Source: Labilibaculum sp.
GTDB lineage: Bacteria; Bacteroidota; Bacteroidia; Bacteroidales; Marinifilaceae
DNA: 64,000 nt
Direction of reading: 5' to 3'
Assembly: GCF_963664555.1 (NCBI RefSeq)
Contig: NZ_OY761461.1
Coordinates: 4,133,769-4,197,768 of the forward strand
Part shown: piece by piece, positions 1 to 10,027 of the stretch
How the letters are laid out: each line of letters starts with the position of its first letter
Numbering within the stretch: the first letter of the stretch is position 1
The notes under the pieces: model-generated
Databases searched by the model: none
What the model was told of the DNA's origin: nothing
Seen by the model: the letters and a program-made list of their open reading frames with translations, nothing else
Position numbers and translations under genes: made by a program

Positions 1-1179
1 ATCGTAATGAAGATTGGTTACAAAACGTTCTGTTTCTCTGCTGGCTGTTCCGTTACCAATTGCAATGGCCTGAATGTTATAAGTCTCGACCATGTTGGTC
101 AGCTTTTTAGCCGCCATACTTCCCTGATTTTGCGGAGGATGCGGATAAATAGTTTCATTGTGCAGCAAATTTCCCTGCGCATCCAAACAAACCACTTTAC
201 ATCCACTTCGGTAACCCGGATCTAAAGCCAAAACACGTTTTTGTCCCAGCGGAGATGAAAGAAGCAGTTGTCTCAAATTCTCTGAAAACACACGAATGGC
301 TTCCTTATCGGCAGCTTCTTTGGACGTGTTTGCAAACTCTGTTTCCAGTGACGATCCCAATAATCTTTTGTAGGCATCTTTAACTGCCAGTTCAACCTGC
401 TGGGAAGCGGCAGTATTTCCTTTCACAAAAAGCCGGTTCAACCGATCCAATACTTCCTCCTCATCCGGAGCAATGCTTACCCGCAAAACTCCTTCGGCCT
501 CGCCCCTTCGCAAAGCCAGTATTCTATGAGAAGCTACTCGTTTCAGAGGCTCTTCCGACTCAAAATAATCTTTGAATTTCTCGCCTTCTTCCTCTTTTCC
601 CTTAACCACTTTGGAACGGATTACCGCCTGACGCTGAAATATACTTCGAACCGAATTTCTGGCTATCTCATTCTCGTTCACCCACTCGGCAATAATATCG
701 CGTGCCCCCTGCAAAGCTTCCTCGGTGTTTGGCACTTCATCCGACAAAAACTGAGCTACACGACCTTCTACATCACGTTCCTCCTGCTTCATCAGAATTT
801 TCGCCAGTGGTTCCAATCCTTTTTCCCTGGCCTTTACCGCTTTGGTTTTTCTTTTTTGTTTGTAAGGCAAATACAAATCTTCCAACTGATTTAACTCACC
901 ACATGCCATAATTCGTTGCTTCAAATCATCAGTCAACTTGTCCTGTTTCTCAATGGAATCAAGAATACTTTCGCGTCGTTTATCCAGCTCCGTTAAACGG
1001 GCAATTTCGTCTTTTATATTGCCAATCTGCACCTCGTCCAAACTACCTGTCATCTCTTTTCTATAACGGGAAATAAATGGCAAAGTAGCTCCTTCACTTA
1101 AAAGCTGCAAGGTATTTTCAACCTGAAAAGCCTGCAACTGCAAGCTTTTCTTTATGTGATCTATGTATTTTTGCGTCAT
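1..1179 (-). CDS. tex: Tex-family RNA-binding transcription accessory protein (N-terminal part, cut by window edge)
   Basis: The reading frame is open from the ATG at 1179 down to base 1, giving the first 393 residues; the C-terminal part lies outside the window. The N-terminal Tex domain starts MTQKYIDHIKKSLQLQ and contains the family segment FISRYRKEMTGSLDE. A YqgF/RNase H-like domain starts near residue 316 with LALDPGYRSGCKV. The missing part should hold the HhH and S1 RNA-binding domains. Tex proteins are cytoplasmic nucleic-acid binding factors linked to transcription. The gene is the last of a run of minus-strand genes, 27 bp after the protoporphyrinogen oxidase gene. Family assignment is secure; the precise role in this organism is not. 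Confidence 0.93.
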   Translation of the reverse strand, partial: MTQKYIDHIKKSLQLQAFQVENTLQLLSEGATLPFISRYRKEMTGSLDEVQIGNIKDEIARLTELDKRRESILDSIEKQDKLTDDLKQRIMACGELNQLEDLYLPYKQKRKTKAVKAREKGLEPLAKILMKQEERDVEGRVAQFLSDEVPNTEEALQGARDIIAEWVNENEIARNSVRSIFQRQAVIRSKVVKGKEEEGEKFKDYFESEEPLKRVASHRILALRRGEAEGVLRVSIAPDEEEVLDRLNRLFVKGNTAASQQVELAVKDAYKRLLGSSLETEFANTSKEAADKEAIRVFSENLRQLLLSSPLGQKRVLALDPGYRSGCKVVCLDAQGNLLHNETIYPHPPQNQGSMAAKKLTNMVETYNIQAIAIGNGTASRETERFVTNLHYD

Positions 1180-1206
1180 GTTATTTTTGATAATAAGACT
1201 GTATTT

Positions 1207-2409
1207 TTAGCTGTTATTTTTCATGTACCGTTCACATTCATGCCGCGAACGCTCTACACAATCTTCTAACGAAAGTCCGTTAAAATAATTGCCGGTCAAA
1301 TAAACTCCTGCCTGTTCTGCCAATTTCTGAATCTCCTGAATTCTTTCTTTGTGTCCCAAATCCAGTACAGGTAACCGGTGATTTGCCACAATAGTCTCAT
1401 CCAAATCAGATTCATCAACACCAAGCATTTCAGCCATTAAAGCCACTTGTTCTTCTTTTCGGATATTATTTTCTTCGAAATGAAAAGCAAATCCTCTCGA
1501 TTCCTTGTGCTCCATTACATCTCGTGTCACCATCGAAAGGCAAGAGCCTTGCAAAGGAATAATAAAAGAAACCGGATCGAAAGACAATTTTTCCTTTGGC
1601 AGGACAACAGTTCTCGATAAAATATTTTTGGTGGTATATTCTTTCAGTTTAGCAGCCAAATCGGAATTTATCTCAGCAAGTAAACCTCCGGCAACCGATG
1701 GAGTTACAGCAAAAGCAATATCTTTCGCGTTGAATTCTTCTCCTGATTCTGTTGTTACGCTCACCTCATTCTCTTTTTGAACCAAAACCACTTTCTGCCC
1801 TGTAAGCAAAGTAATATTTTCAGTTTCGGACAATGCATTCATAAAACTCTGCATTCCCTTTTTCAGGATAAAACTTTTAGGATGTTCCTTACTTTTTGTT
1901 TTTCGTCGCTTCAAGAAAAATTCTGCAGAAAAGTCATCTGCATTTTGAACAATTACTGCACTAAACATGCGGTTAAAAACCTTGTCATAGTTCTTTTTAC
2001 CAACAATATTCCCGAAATATTCCTTCACCGTTTTGCCATCTCGTTTCGAGAAAAACAATTTTGGCCCGGATGTTAACAATTCCCATTTGCTTACCCCCGA
2101 CATGATTTTCTCGTGCCGGTCGGTAAACACTTTCATTCCCACCTTGGCTCTTGGCTCAATACTTGGTTCCAATCCTGCAGACTGAATTAACGCAATCAGG
2201 TTTGTATAGGAAGCATAGAAAGTATGCGCTCCCATTTCCACCCAAAAATCATTTTTATCGTGGTAGTGAGTATTTAAACAACCGCCAATTCTATTATCAC
2301 CTTCTAATACAAGAACTTGTTTTCCTTTTTGGGCAACTTGGCAGGCGAGGCTTAATCCGCTGATACCGGCGCCCACAACAATCATGTCGTATACTTTAGA
2401 ATGGTTCAT
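1207..2409 (-). CDS. hemG: Protoporphyrinogen oxidase (HemG/HemY type, FAD-dependent)
   Basis: This 400-residue flavoprotein oxidises protoporphyrinogen IX to protoporphyrin IX, the penultimate step of heme synthesis. The N-terminal Rossmann dinucleotide motif is clear (IVVGAGISGLSLACQ, residues 10-24), followed by the acidic strand end VLVLEGDNRIGG. The C-terminal FAD-contacting segment YLTGNYFNGLSLEDCVERS matches the family. The ATG at 2409 is preferred: a longer open frame reaches 2481 but would overlap the end of the upstream DEAD-box gene and add a basic, non-conserved leader. It sits between tex and the helicase on the same strand. A related FAD amine oxidase is possible but less likely. 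Confidence 0.88.
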   Translation of the reverse strand: MNHSKVYDMIVVGAGISGLSLACQVAQKGKQVLVLEGDNRIGGCLNTHYHDKNDFWVEMGAHTFYASYTNLIALIQSAGLEPSIEPRAKVGMKVFTDRHEKIMSGVSKWELLTSGPKLFFSKRDGKTVKEYFGNIVGKKNYDKVFNRMFSAVIVQNADDFSAEFFLKRRKTKSKEHPKSFILKKGMQSFMNALSETENITLLTGQKVVLVQKENEVSVTTESGEEFNAKDIAFAVTPSVAGGLLAEINSDLAAKLKEYTTKNILSRTVVLPKEKLSFDPVSFIIPLQGSCLSMVTRDVMEHKESRGFAFHFEENNIRKEEQVALMAEMLGVDESDLDETIVANHRLPVLDLGHKERIQEIQKLAEQAGVYLTGNYFNGLSLEDCVERSRHECERYMKNNS

Positions 2410-2428
2410 GATTTGGGTTCGTTTACAT

Positions 2429-3637
2429 TTATTTCTTTTTGAAATTCTTTTTCTTGAAAAATTTCTTCTTCCCGCCTCCACTATATGACTTTGGATTGTA
2501 CTCAGGAGCTTCTCCTAATTCTTCGGGCACAGGAATTTTATAAACTGAGGATTCAATCAAATCTTCAATCTTTTTAAAATCGTTTTGATCTTTGGGAGTA
2601 ATTAATGTAATTGCAACACCTTCGGTTTCGGCTCTTGCTGTCCGGCCAACTCTATGCACATAATCTTCCGCATCATGAGGCACATCAAAATTAATCACCA
2701 AGTCGATTGAATCGATATCGATTCCCCGGGCAATTATATCTGTGGCCACCAAAATCTGATACTTTCTGTTTTTGAAATCACGAAGAACGTCTTCCCGTTC
2801 CTTTTGCTCCAAATCAGATTGAATCCCTGCGGCTTTAAATTTATGCCTTATTAGATCTTTGGTAATTGCTTTTACATTCAACTTTGTAGCAGAAAAAATA
2901 ATAATACTCTTAATATCCTTGTCTCTTAACAAATGATTTATCAAAGGTATTTTTTGCTCAGGATAAAGCATATATGCCGCTTGCAAAACTCCTTCGGCCG
3001 GTTTAGAAATGGCAATATTGATGCTCTCAGGATTATTCATCATAGTTCCTGCCAATTCGCGAATTTTAGATGGCATAGTAGCCGAAAACATTAAATTCTG
3101 ACGCTCTTTCGGCAAATGACCAATAATTTGCATTAAATCGTCAAAGAACCCCATATCGAGCATTCTATCCGCCTCATCTAAAATTAAATGCTTTAATTTA
3201 GATGTGTTTACATAGCCCAGACTCAAATGAGAAATCATTCGGCCAGGAGTGGCGATTACAATATCAGCGCCTTCCATTAATCCCTTTTTCTGCTGATCCC
3301 AAACTGAAGAGTCTCCACCTCCATAAACCGAAAGCGATGTAATCGATACGAAATAGCCAAAACCTTCCATTTGCTGATCAATTTGCATCGCCAGTTCACG
3401 GGTTGGCACTAAAATTAAAGTGCTAAAACCATCAATTTTATTCTTTTGTATTTTATCCATTATTGGCAGCAAATAGGCTGCGGTTTTTCCGGTACCTGTC
3501 TGTGCACAACAAATTAAATCCTTGTTGTCGATGATTTGAGGTATAGCAAGTTCCTGAACAGGAGAAGGAGTTTCGAACCCCATGGCTGCAAGCCCATCCA
3601 TTAATTCAGGTGTAAAGTTAAATTCTGAAAACTTCAA
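2429..3637 (-). CDS. DEAD-box ATP-dependent RNA helicase (RhlE-like)
   Basis: This 402-residue helicase has the usual motifs in order: Q motif (FETPSPVQELAIP, 21-33), motif I AQTGTGKT (45-52), PTRELA (78-83), DEAD (154-157), SAT (184-186) and HRVGRTAR (328-335). The C-terminal tail is short and very basic (GGGKKKFFKKKNFKKK), as in RhlE-type proteins that use such tails to hold RNA. It likely unwinds structured RNA in ribosome assembly or mRNA turnover. It lies between the rRNA methyltransferase and hemG genes on the same strand. The exact paralogue cannot be fixed without a tree. Confidence 0.95.
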   Translation of the reverse strand: MKFSEFNFTPELMDGLAAMGFETPSPVQELAIPQIIDNKDLICCAQTGTGKTAAYLLPIMDKIQKNKIDGFSTLILVPTRELAMQIDQQMEGFGYFVSITSLSVYGGGDSSVWDQQKKGLMEGADIVIATPGRMISHLSLGYVNTSKLKHLILDEADRMLDMGFFDDLMQIIGHLPKERQNLMFSATMPSKIRELAGTMMNNPESINIAISKPAEGVLQAAYMLYPEQKIPLINHLLRDKDIKSIIIFSATKLNVKAITKDLIRHKFKAAGIQSDLEQKEREDVLRDFKNRKYQILVATDIIARGIDIDSIDLVINFDVPHDAEDYVHRVGRTARAETEGVAITLITPKDQNDFKKIEDLIESSVYKIPVPEELGEAPEYNPKSYSGGGKKKFFKKKNFKKK

Positions 3638-3761
3638 TTTTTTTCGATTTACTTATTGATTACTGGATTTTCAAATTTGAAAACCAACTAAATATCAAGC
3701 GACAGGGAAGATACAAAAAACTGATAATTCTGTTACTAATTCCTCTGTGAAAATATTTATA

Positions 3762-4949
3762 CTACTCTACATATAAAACCAGTCCTTTCAGGTACTCTCC
3801 CTCAGGATGGTAAATATTAACAGGATGGTCGGCCGGTTGTGTTAACTGATGAAGAATCCGTACTGTTCTTCCGGCACTCGTTGCTGCTGCAAAAATGGCT
3901 TTTCGAAAATCCTCCTTACTTACCGCCTGCGAACAAGAAAAAGTAAATAGAATTCCACCACTCTTTATCTGTTCAAAACCTATTGTATTTAATCGTTTGT
4001 ATCCTTTTAAAGCATTCGCAAGCACATTTTTGTGTTTTGCAAAAGCGGGTGGATCCAATACAATCAAATCATATTTTCCTGCTGACCGATCCAAATATTT
4101 GAATGCATCCTCTGAAAATGCCTCATGACGGGCATCCTCCGGGAAATTTAATTCAACATTTTCTTTTGTAATCTCAATAGCTCTTGCCGAACTGTCAACA
4201 GAATGCACCAAATCGGCACCTCCACGCATTGCATAAAAGGAGAATCCTCCGGTATAACAAAACATATTCAACACCGATCGTCCCTTTGAGTATTGCTCCA
4301 AAAGGCTTCTGTTCTCCCGCTGATCGATAAAAAATCCTGTTTTTTGTCCTTTTAACCAATCAACATTGAATTTCAATCCATTCTCCAGAGCAACAAACGA
4401 ATCTGTATTTCCATACAAATATTCATTCTTCGGCTCAATTCCTGATTTAAAAGGAATTGTTCCTTCCGATTTATCGTAAACAGCTTTTAAATCATCACCC
4501 AAAACGGCTAGTAGTGCTTTCGCAATTTCTTCGCGATGCAAATACATCCCAACCGAATGACATTGAATCACCGCTGTTCCCGCATAAAAATCGATGATTA
4601 ATCCAGATAATCCATCTCCCTCACCATGCACCAAACGACAAACATTGTTATCTGCAGTTCCATACAAACCAATTGCTTTACGCATATTGCAGGCCGATTC
4701 GAATTTTCCCACCCAAAAATCAAGATTGATCTCTACCTTTTCGAAAGAAATAATTCTCACCACAATGGATCCAATAGCAATATGCCCGATCCCTAAAAAC
4801 TCTTCTTTTGCCGAATAAACAGCAACCAAATCTCCTTCTTCCAACCCTTCGTCCACTCTACTTACCGCTCCCGAAAAAATCCAGGGATGAAATCGTTTAA
4901 TAGAATGTTCTTTCCCTTGCTTAAGGATAACTTTTGGATAATTTATCAT
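3762..4949 (-). CDS. rlmI: RlmI-like 23S rRNA (cytosine-5)-methyltransferase
   Basis: This 395-residue class I SAM methyltransferase has an N-terminal PUA RNA-binding domain (about 1-75, with RFHPWIFSGAV) and a C-terminal Rossmann methyltransferase domain. The SAM-binding loop NMFCYTGGFS is at 228-237, DPPAFAKHK begins at 299, and FSCSQ places the candidate catalytic cysteine at 339. Proteins of this build methylate C1962 of 23S rRNA in E. coli. The start at 4949 gives the canonical N-terminus. Its neighbours are an RNA helicase and an exonuclease, which fits RNA metabolism. The symbol is by family resemblance. Confidence 0.9.
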   Translation of the reverse strand: MINYPKVILKQGKEHSIKRFHPWIFSGAVSRVDEGLEEGDLVAVYSAKEEFLGIGHIAIGSIVVRIISFEKVEINLDFWVGKFESACNMRKAIGLYGTADNNVCRLVHGEGDGLSGLIIDFYAGTAVIQCHSVGMYLHREEIAKALLAVLGDDLKAVYDKSEGTIPFKSGIEPKNEYLYGNTDSFVALENGLKFNVDWLKGQKTGFFIDQRENRSLLEQYSKGRSVLNMFCYTGGFSFYAMRGGADLVHSVDSSARAIEITKENVELNFPEDARHEAFSEDAFKYLDRSAGKYDLIVLDPPAFAKHKNVLANALKGYKRLNTIGFEQIKSGGILFTFSCSQAVSKEDFRKAIFAAATSAGRTVRILHQLTQPADHPVNIYHPEGEYLKGLVLYVE

Positions 4950-5096
4950 TTTGGAAATTTCTTTTCTTTTTGAATAGAGAGAAATCCAGTCGGGAAAATA
5001 ATTTTCGCCTCTGATTCTCTCCTTAAAAATAACAATTCAAATTTATTTAATTAGGACAGATACTAAAGAAGAATTCTCTTAATAAAACTTTGTTTA

Positions 5097-5681
5097 CTAT
5101 ACGATTGAAGCCTTTAGCTTTTCGAATATTTTAAGGGATACCCAAGCATCAGTAGCTGCATATTTTAATTGTCCTGAACTTAGCTCTTCAGCTTCCCAGT
5201 TGGAAACCTGCTGGCGCTTCGAGATTCTGAAATTAAGAACAATCGCTGACAATTTTTTCAGAGAAAAACTTTCAATCCCAAATTTTGAGACATATTCCTG
5301 CAACTCAAGAAAACCGTTGGCATCAAAATCATTCAATTTTTGCAATCCCCGAATATCATCTTTTATAGCAGCCCCTACTTTCATAATTTTCGGATCAGCA
5401 AGGAGATCAAGCAATTGCTCCGGTAAACCTATTTTATTAATCCTGAAAAGGAAAGTCTTGGAATTAGCCGCCAATTGCAGTAGAGCTACATCATTCACTC
5501 TACCTTTTTTAAACGACGGTCGTGTTTCGGTATCGAATCCCAAAATTGGAAACTTTTTCAAATACTGAACAGCATCATCCAGTTCCATGTCTCGATCGAC
5601 TAGAACAATTTCACCATCAAAGCCCTGTAATGGCAATTCGTTTACTTCTTCCTTTGTAATTGATTTTTGAAATGGTAACAT
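5097..5681 (-). CDS. Stand-alone 3'-5' exonuclease, DEDDy family (RNase D/WRN exonuclease-like)
   Basis: This 194-residue protein is essentially one DEDD exonuclease domain. Visible catalytic positions are D50 and E52 in ILGFDTETRP, D109 in AIKDDIRGL, and the Y174-x3-D178 pair in KYAATDAW, which marks the DEDDy subgroup. All acidic metal ligands are present, so it should be active on DNA or RNA 3' ends. It is much shorter than RNase D because there is no HRDC domain. It lies 43 bp after the DUF5063 gene and close to recQ, an order that I recall as common in Bacteroidota. The substrate is unknown; a helper role to RecQ is an inference. Confidence 0.9.
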   Translation of the reverse strand: MLPFQKSITKEEVNELPLQGFDGEIVLVDRDMELDDAVQYLKKFPILGFDTETRPSFKKGRVNDVALLQLAANSKTFLFRINKIGLPEQLLDLLADPKIMKVGAAIKDDIRGLQKLNDFDANGFLELQEYVSKFGIESFSLKKLSAIVLNFRISKRQQVSNWEAEELSSGQLKYAATDAWVSLKIFEKLKASIV

Positions 5682-5724
5682 CTATTACTCTTTTTCTAAG
5701 GAAAACATGAATTTATTTTCCCAT

Positions 5725-6354
5725 CTATTGATCGTCTTCTCCCCATTCTCTTTTCCTCTGCGAAAAGATTGAGTCACTTAAGTCGATATTATCTAATTTA
5801 GTGCGATCAGAATCTTCAATCTCCTCATCAAGATTTTCGTTTTTTGCCACCAAATTATGGATTGACCGCAATGAATTTACTAAATTCTGTCCCCAATGTT
5901 GATAGAAACTATTGTTTAGATCCCACAATGCCTCGTTCATCACATCCATTGTGCCAATTCTGTAGGAAGTAAGAAAATCCTTTAAATCCTGATAAACATC
6001 GGCAAAATTCTCTGAAACTGAAGCAATAACAGGCGTTTCACTATATTCCATATCCTCTTCGAACACTTCAAGATACTGATCGTGAGCTCCCATTTTTGAC
6101 TGAACCGATGAATGAATAAATTCCCAATCCGATTCAGACACAAATTTTTCAATCTCTTCCTCCAGGTCTGTTTCATTTTTAGGCAACAAACATGCCTTTA
6201 AGTAAAGCAAAGGCAATAACTTCTGAGCTGTTTCAATAAATTCAATCTTTGATATCTTAGCGCAGGTTTCCAATAGCAAACAAAACTCATTGGCAACTGC
6301 AACAAACTCGATAACATTTTTTGAATAAACAATATGGTCAAACTGATCTTTCAT
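5725..6354 (-). CDS. DUF5063-family protein of unknown function
   Basis: This 209-residue acidic, predicted all-alpha protein has no signal peptide or membrane segment. The N-terminal part (YSKNVIEFVAVANEFCLLLE and the leucine-rich segment around TAQKLLPLLYLKACLLP) matches what I know as DUF5063. The C-terminal tail is rich in acidic and polar residues. It lies between recQ and the DEDDy exonuclease gene, so it may be an adaptor for nucleic-acid processing. That role is inferred from position only. Confidence 0.78.
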   Translation of the reverse strand: MKDQFDHIVYSKNVIEFVAVANEFCLLLETCAKISKIEFIETAQKLLPLLYLKACLLPKNETDLEEEIEKFVSESDWEFIHSSVQSKMGAHDQYLEVFEEDMEYSETPVIASVSENFADVYQDLKDFLTSYRIGTMDVMNEALWDLNNSFYQHWGQNLVNSLRSIHNLVAKNENLDEEIEDSDRTKLDNIDLSDSIFSQRKREWGEDDQ

Positions 6355-6453
6355 CTTCTATCTAATACTATAAGCATGCAAAAATAACAAGATTTTACGA
6401 ATATTTGGCAGAATAGTAATATACTACTGCTTACAAAAGAATAAAAACAAGAG

Positions 6454-8361
6454 TTAAAAGTAGATCCAACGAATACAATTACCATCCAGGGACTCAACTT
6501 CTTCATTGTCTTTCAAAAAGCGAATCACCTCCAAAACCGATTCTTCTGAGTGTTTCGACACTTTAATAATCTCATCAATACATAAAGTTTTCTTGCCCAA
6601 TGCGGCGCAAATTTCATTATAAATATTAGCAAACTCGTCCTTGCTTAAGTTATTTCCTGCGGCCTCCCTGCAAATATCACATTGCCCGCATTCAGGAGCG
6701 TGCCCTTGTCCGAAATACTCCAATAAATATTTCGAACGACAGATTGTCGTTGTTTCAGCGTAGTTAATTACCGCATTAATTTTCTGAGATAAATTTTCCT
6801 TTCGATCCTGATAAACATCCGCAGTAAACTTTATAAAATTAAGCGGTAATCGTTCCTGAGTATAAATTATGAATGGTGTCTTTTTTCTGGGAATGTATTG
6901 AATCACCCTGTATTTAGATAATTCTTTCAAATAAAAAATAATTAAGTCCTTAGATGTTTTTGTCCGTTTTGCCAACAAATCGATATTAACAGGAACAAAA
7001 TCGGTAAACAAACCAGTAAAAGACCGAAGAAGAACTTTTATAAACGCATCAAAATCTTTATTTGCTACTTGAAATTTATACAAATTATCTCTTTCAATTC
7101 GAAAATGTATTCTTGATTCGTGCTCCAAATCATCAGTAAGCTCTAAATATCCAGCTCTTTGCAAAACCTTTAAACTATTAAAAGCCTGAAGCACATTTAA
7201 TTTGAAATTCTGGCAGAACAAGGCTAAATCGAAATCGAAAACGGCATCCTTTCCAGCCCCTTCTGCAACCTGCAAAAAGTTCCCCACCGACTGATACACT
7301 CTTTTGATCGTGTCTTTTTCAGGAAAAGAAGTAGAAACCCGTTTCAACAATTGCACTCTGTCCGGTTTCGAGTACAGTAATACAGCAAAGGCTTTTTTGC
7401 CATCGCGGCCTGCACGACCAGCCTCCTGAAAATAAGCTTCCAGCGAATCAGGCAAATCCATATGAACTACGGTTCTCACATCGGCTTTATCAATTCCCAT
7501 TCCGAAAGCATTGGTCGCAACCATCACCTGAAAAATGCCCCTTTTCCATCTGCCCTGACGAAAATCCTTCACCTCATTTGATAAGCCGGCATGATAATAT
7601 TCCGCCTTAATATTATTTGTTTTTAAAAATTCGGCTAATTCCTTACACCTTTTTCTAGTTCGGACATATACAACCGAACTACCACTCTGCTTACTAAATA
7701 TTTTTAGCAGATATCTCTTTTTATCTTCAACCTCCCTAACCAGGTAAATTAAATTCCTGCGTTCAAAACTCTTACGAAAAACATTCTTATTCTTAAATCC
7801 CAATTTATCCTGAATATCATTAACTACATCAGGCGTTGCCGTGGCCGTTAAAGCCAAAATTGGCACTTCGGGAAGCAACTCCCGCAAGTGTTTGATTTTT
7901 AAATACGCTGGCCGAAAATCATAACCCCATTGCGATATACAATGCGATTCATCAACTGCAATCAGACAAACGTTCATTTGCCTTAATTTTACTTGAAATA
8001 AATCTGAACCTATTCGCTCGGGCGATACATACAGAAACTTAATATTTCCAAATAAACACTTGTTCAGGATGATTTCAATTTCTTTCGGTGTCAATCCGGA
8101 ATACAAAAGCTCAGCCTTGATGCCTTTGTCTTTTAGGTTTTGAACCTGATCTTTCATTAGAGCGATTAAAGGAGAAACAACAAGGCATATCCCTTCCATC
8201 GCCAATGCAGGAATCTGAAAAGTCAAAGACTTCCCTCCTCCTGTTGGCATCAAACCAAGCGTATCCTTTCCTTCAGCAACAGATTTTATAATCTCATCCT
8301 GCAAAGGTCGAAAACCTGCATAACCCCAATATTTTTTTAGAATCCCGTTAAAACGATCCAT
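6454..8361 (-). CDS. recQ: ATP-dependent DNA helicase RecQ
   Basis: This 635-residue protein is a 3'-5' DNA helicase acting in recombinational repair and replication-fork rescue. Walker A TGGGKS is at 40-45, the DExH box is DESH at 137-140, and the helicase C domain carries QEAGRAGRDG. The zinc-binding RQC cysteines are visible at 541, 558, 561 and 564 (pattern C-x16-C-x2-C-x2-C). A short helical region follows to the end; a typical HRDC domain is not obvious. It starts the minus-strand run and is divergent from guaB. RecQ followed by DUF5063 and a separate exonuclease recalls the domain pair of eukaryotic WRN. Confidence 0.95.
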   Translation of the reverse strand: MDRFNGILKKYWGYAGFRPLQDEIIKSVAEGKDTLGLMPTGGGKSLTFQIPALAMEGICLVVSPLIALMKDQVQNLKDKGIKAELLYSGLTPKEIEIILNKCLFGNIKFLYVSPERIGSDLFQVKLRQMNVCLIAVDESHCISQWGYDFRPAYLKIKHLRELLPEVPILALTATATPDVVNDIQDKLGFKNKNVFRKSFERRNLIYLVREVEDKKRYLLKIFSKQSGSSVVYVRTRKRCKELAEFLKTNNIKAEYYHAGLSNEVKDFRQGRWKRGIFQVMVATNAFGMGIDKADVRTVVHMDLPDSLEAYFQEAGRAGRDGKKAFAVLLYSKPDRVQLLKRVSTSFPEKDTIKRVYQSVGNFLQVAEGAGKDAVFDFDLALFCQNFKLNVLQAFNSLKVLQRAGYLELTDDLEHESRIHFRIERDNLYKFQVANKDFDAFIKVLLRSFTGLFTDFVPVNIDLLAKRTKTSKDLIIFYLKELSKYRVIQYIPRKKTPFIIYTQERLPLNFIKFTADVYQDRKENLSQKINAVINYAETTTICRSKYLLEYFGQGHAPECGQCDICREAAGNNLSKDEFANIYNEICAALGKKTLCIDEIIKVSKHSEESVLEVIRFLKDNEEVESLDGNCIRWIYF

Positions 8362-8541
8362 TGAACTGAATTACAACTAATTTAATTAAAAGAAACACGA
8401 TTGTGGAAGATAAATAATAAATTAAAAATAGTAACTTTTGAAATGAATCAACTAATTAACACTTTTTAGAATTCAGAACAATCTCTGTTCTACTATTTTT
8501 TTGTAATTTCGCATGCAATTTAAATCTAAAATTATTGCATA

Positions 8542-10011
8542 ATGTCATTTGTATCTGATAAAATTATTTCTGACGGCCTGACTTTTGATGATGTACTTTT
8601 AGTTCCTGCGTACTCGGAAGTATTACCCAGAGATGTAAATCTAAAAACCCGTTTCACCCGTAACATTACTCTGAACACTCCAATTGTATCAGCTGCAATG
8701 GATACTGTAACCGAATCGGCTTTAGCCATCTCTATTGCCCGTGAAGGTGGGATTGGCGTTATCCACAAAAATATGAGTATTAAATCTCAGGCCAAACAGG
8801 TTATGACTGTGAAGAGAGCAGAAAATGGGATGATTTATGATCCTATCACTATTGCTTCCTACAAAACAGTTAAAGATGCATTAGCATTGATGAAAGAATT
8901 TAAAATTGGCGGCATTCCTGTTGTCGAATCAGACAAATCATTAAAAGGTATTGTAACCAATCGTGATCTTCGTTTCGAGTTGGATATGGATCGCCCTATT
9001 TCTGAAATAATGACCAAAGAAAATCTGGTGACGACTTCGGTTTCAACCGACCTCGAAAAGGCTGCAGCAATTCTTCAGGCCTATAAAATTGAGAAATTAC
9101 CAGTAATTGATTCCGACAATAAATTAATTGGTCTGGTTACTTATAAAGATATCACCAAAGCAAAAGACAAGCCTTTGGCATGTAAAGATGAAAAAGGGAG
9201 ACTGAGAGTAGCCGCTGCTGTAGGTGTTTCCGGCGATACTCTCGACAGAATTGAAGCATTGGTGCATGCAAATGCCGATGCAATTATTATCGATACAGCT
9301 CACGGACACACAAAAGGTGTAGCCGATCTGCTTAAAATTGCGAAAAAAAGATTTCCCGACATGCAGTTTGTTGTTGGAAACATTGCAACTCCTGAAGCCG
9401 CTTTATTTTTAGTTGAAGCAGGTGCTGATGCTGTAAAAGTTGGGATTGGTCCTGGTTCTATTTGCACCACACGTGTAATTGCAGGTGTTGGTGTTCCTCA
9501 GCTTACCGCGATTTATGAAATTGCAAAAGCCCTTGAAGGAACAGGTGTTCCTGTTATTGCAGATGGTGGTTTACGTTACTCCGGTGATATTGTAAAAGCA
9601 ATTGCTGCCGGTGCAGATTCAATTATGGCAGGTTCTTTATTTGCCGGTGTTGAAGAATCTCCGGGAGAAACGATCATTTACAATGGTCGTAAATTTAAAT
9701 CATACCGAGGTATGGGATCCATTGAAGCCATGCAGCAAGGATCAAAAGACCGCTACTTTCAGGATGCTGAAGATGATATTAAAAAATTAGTTCCGGAAGG
9801 AATTGTAGCCCGTGTACCTTATAAAGGAACTCTTTATGAAGTTATCTATCAATTGGTAGGCGGACTAAGAGCCGGAATGGGTTATTGTGGTGCTCCTAAT
9901 ATCGAAGCACTTCACAATGCTAAATTTGTAAAAATAACTGCTTCGGGAATGGCAGAAAGTCATCCTCATGATGTTGCAATTACCCGCGAAGCTCCAAATT
10001 ACAGCAGATAG
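8542..10011 (+). CDS. guaB: IMP dehydrogenase
   Basis: This 489-residue enzyme converts IMP to XMP with NAD+, the committed step to GMP. The N-terminal TIM-barrel part is conserved (DGLTFDDVLLVPAYSEVLP), two CBS domains occupy about residues 95-210 (SYKTVKDALALMKE and TDLEKAAAILQAYKIEKLP), and the active-site loop GPGSICTTRVIAGVG places the catalytic cysteine at 308. The flap region GYCGAPNIEALH and the C-terminus are intact. The length is normal. It is divergent from recQ and is followed by a terminator hairpin, so it is probably a single-gene unit. Confidence 0.97.
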   Translation: MSFVSDKIISDGLTFDDVLLVPAYSEVLPRDVNLKTRFTRNITLNTPIVSAAMDTVTESALAISIAREGGIGVIHKNMSIKSQAKQVMTVKRAENGMIYDPITIASYKTVKDALALMKEFKIGGIPVVESDKSLKGIVTNRDLRFELDMDRPISEIMTKENLVTTSVSTDLEKAAAILQAYKIEKLPVIDSDNKLIGLVTYKDITKAKDKPLACKDEKGRLRVAAAVGVSGDTLDRIEALVHANADAIIIDTAHGHTKGVADLLKIAKKRFPDMQFVVGNIATPEAALFLVEAGADAVKVGIGPGSICTTRVIAGVGVPQLTAIYEIAKALEGTGVPVIADGGLRYSGDIVKAIAAGADSIMAGSLFAGVEESPGETIIYNGRKFKSYRGMGSIEAMQQGSKDRYFQDAEDDIKKLVPEGIVARVPYKGTLYEVIYQLVGGLRAGMGYCGAPNIEALHNAKFVKITASGMAESHPHDVAITREAPNYSR

Positions 10012-10027
10012 TCATATCTGATATTTC

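Noticed and set aside
8500..8515. TAATTTCG upstream of guaB as a promoter
   Set aside because: One mismatch in the conserved TTTG and no clear -33 element; too weak to list.
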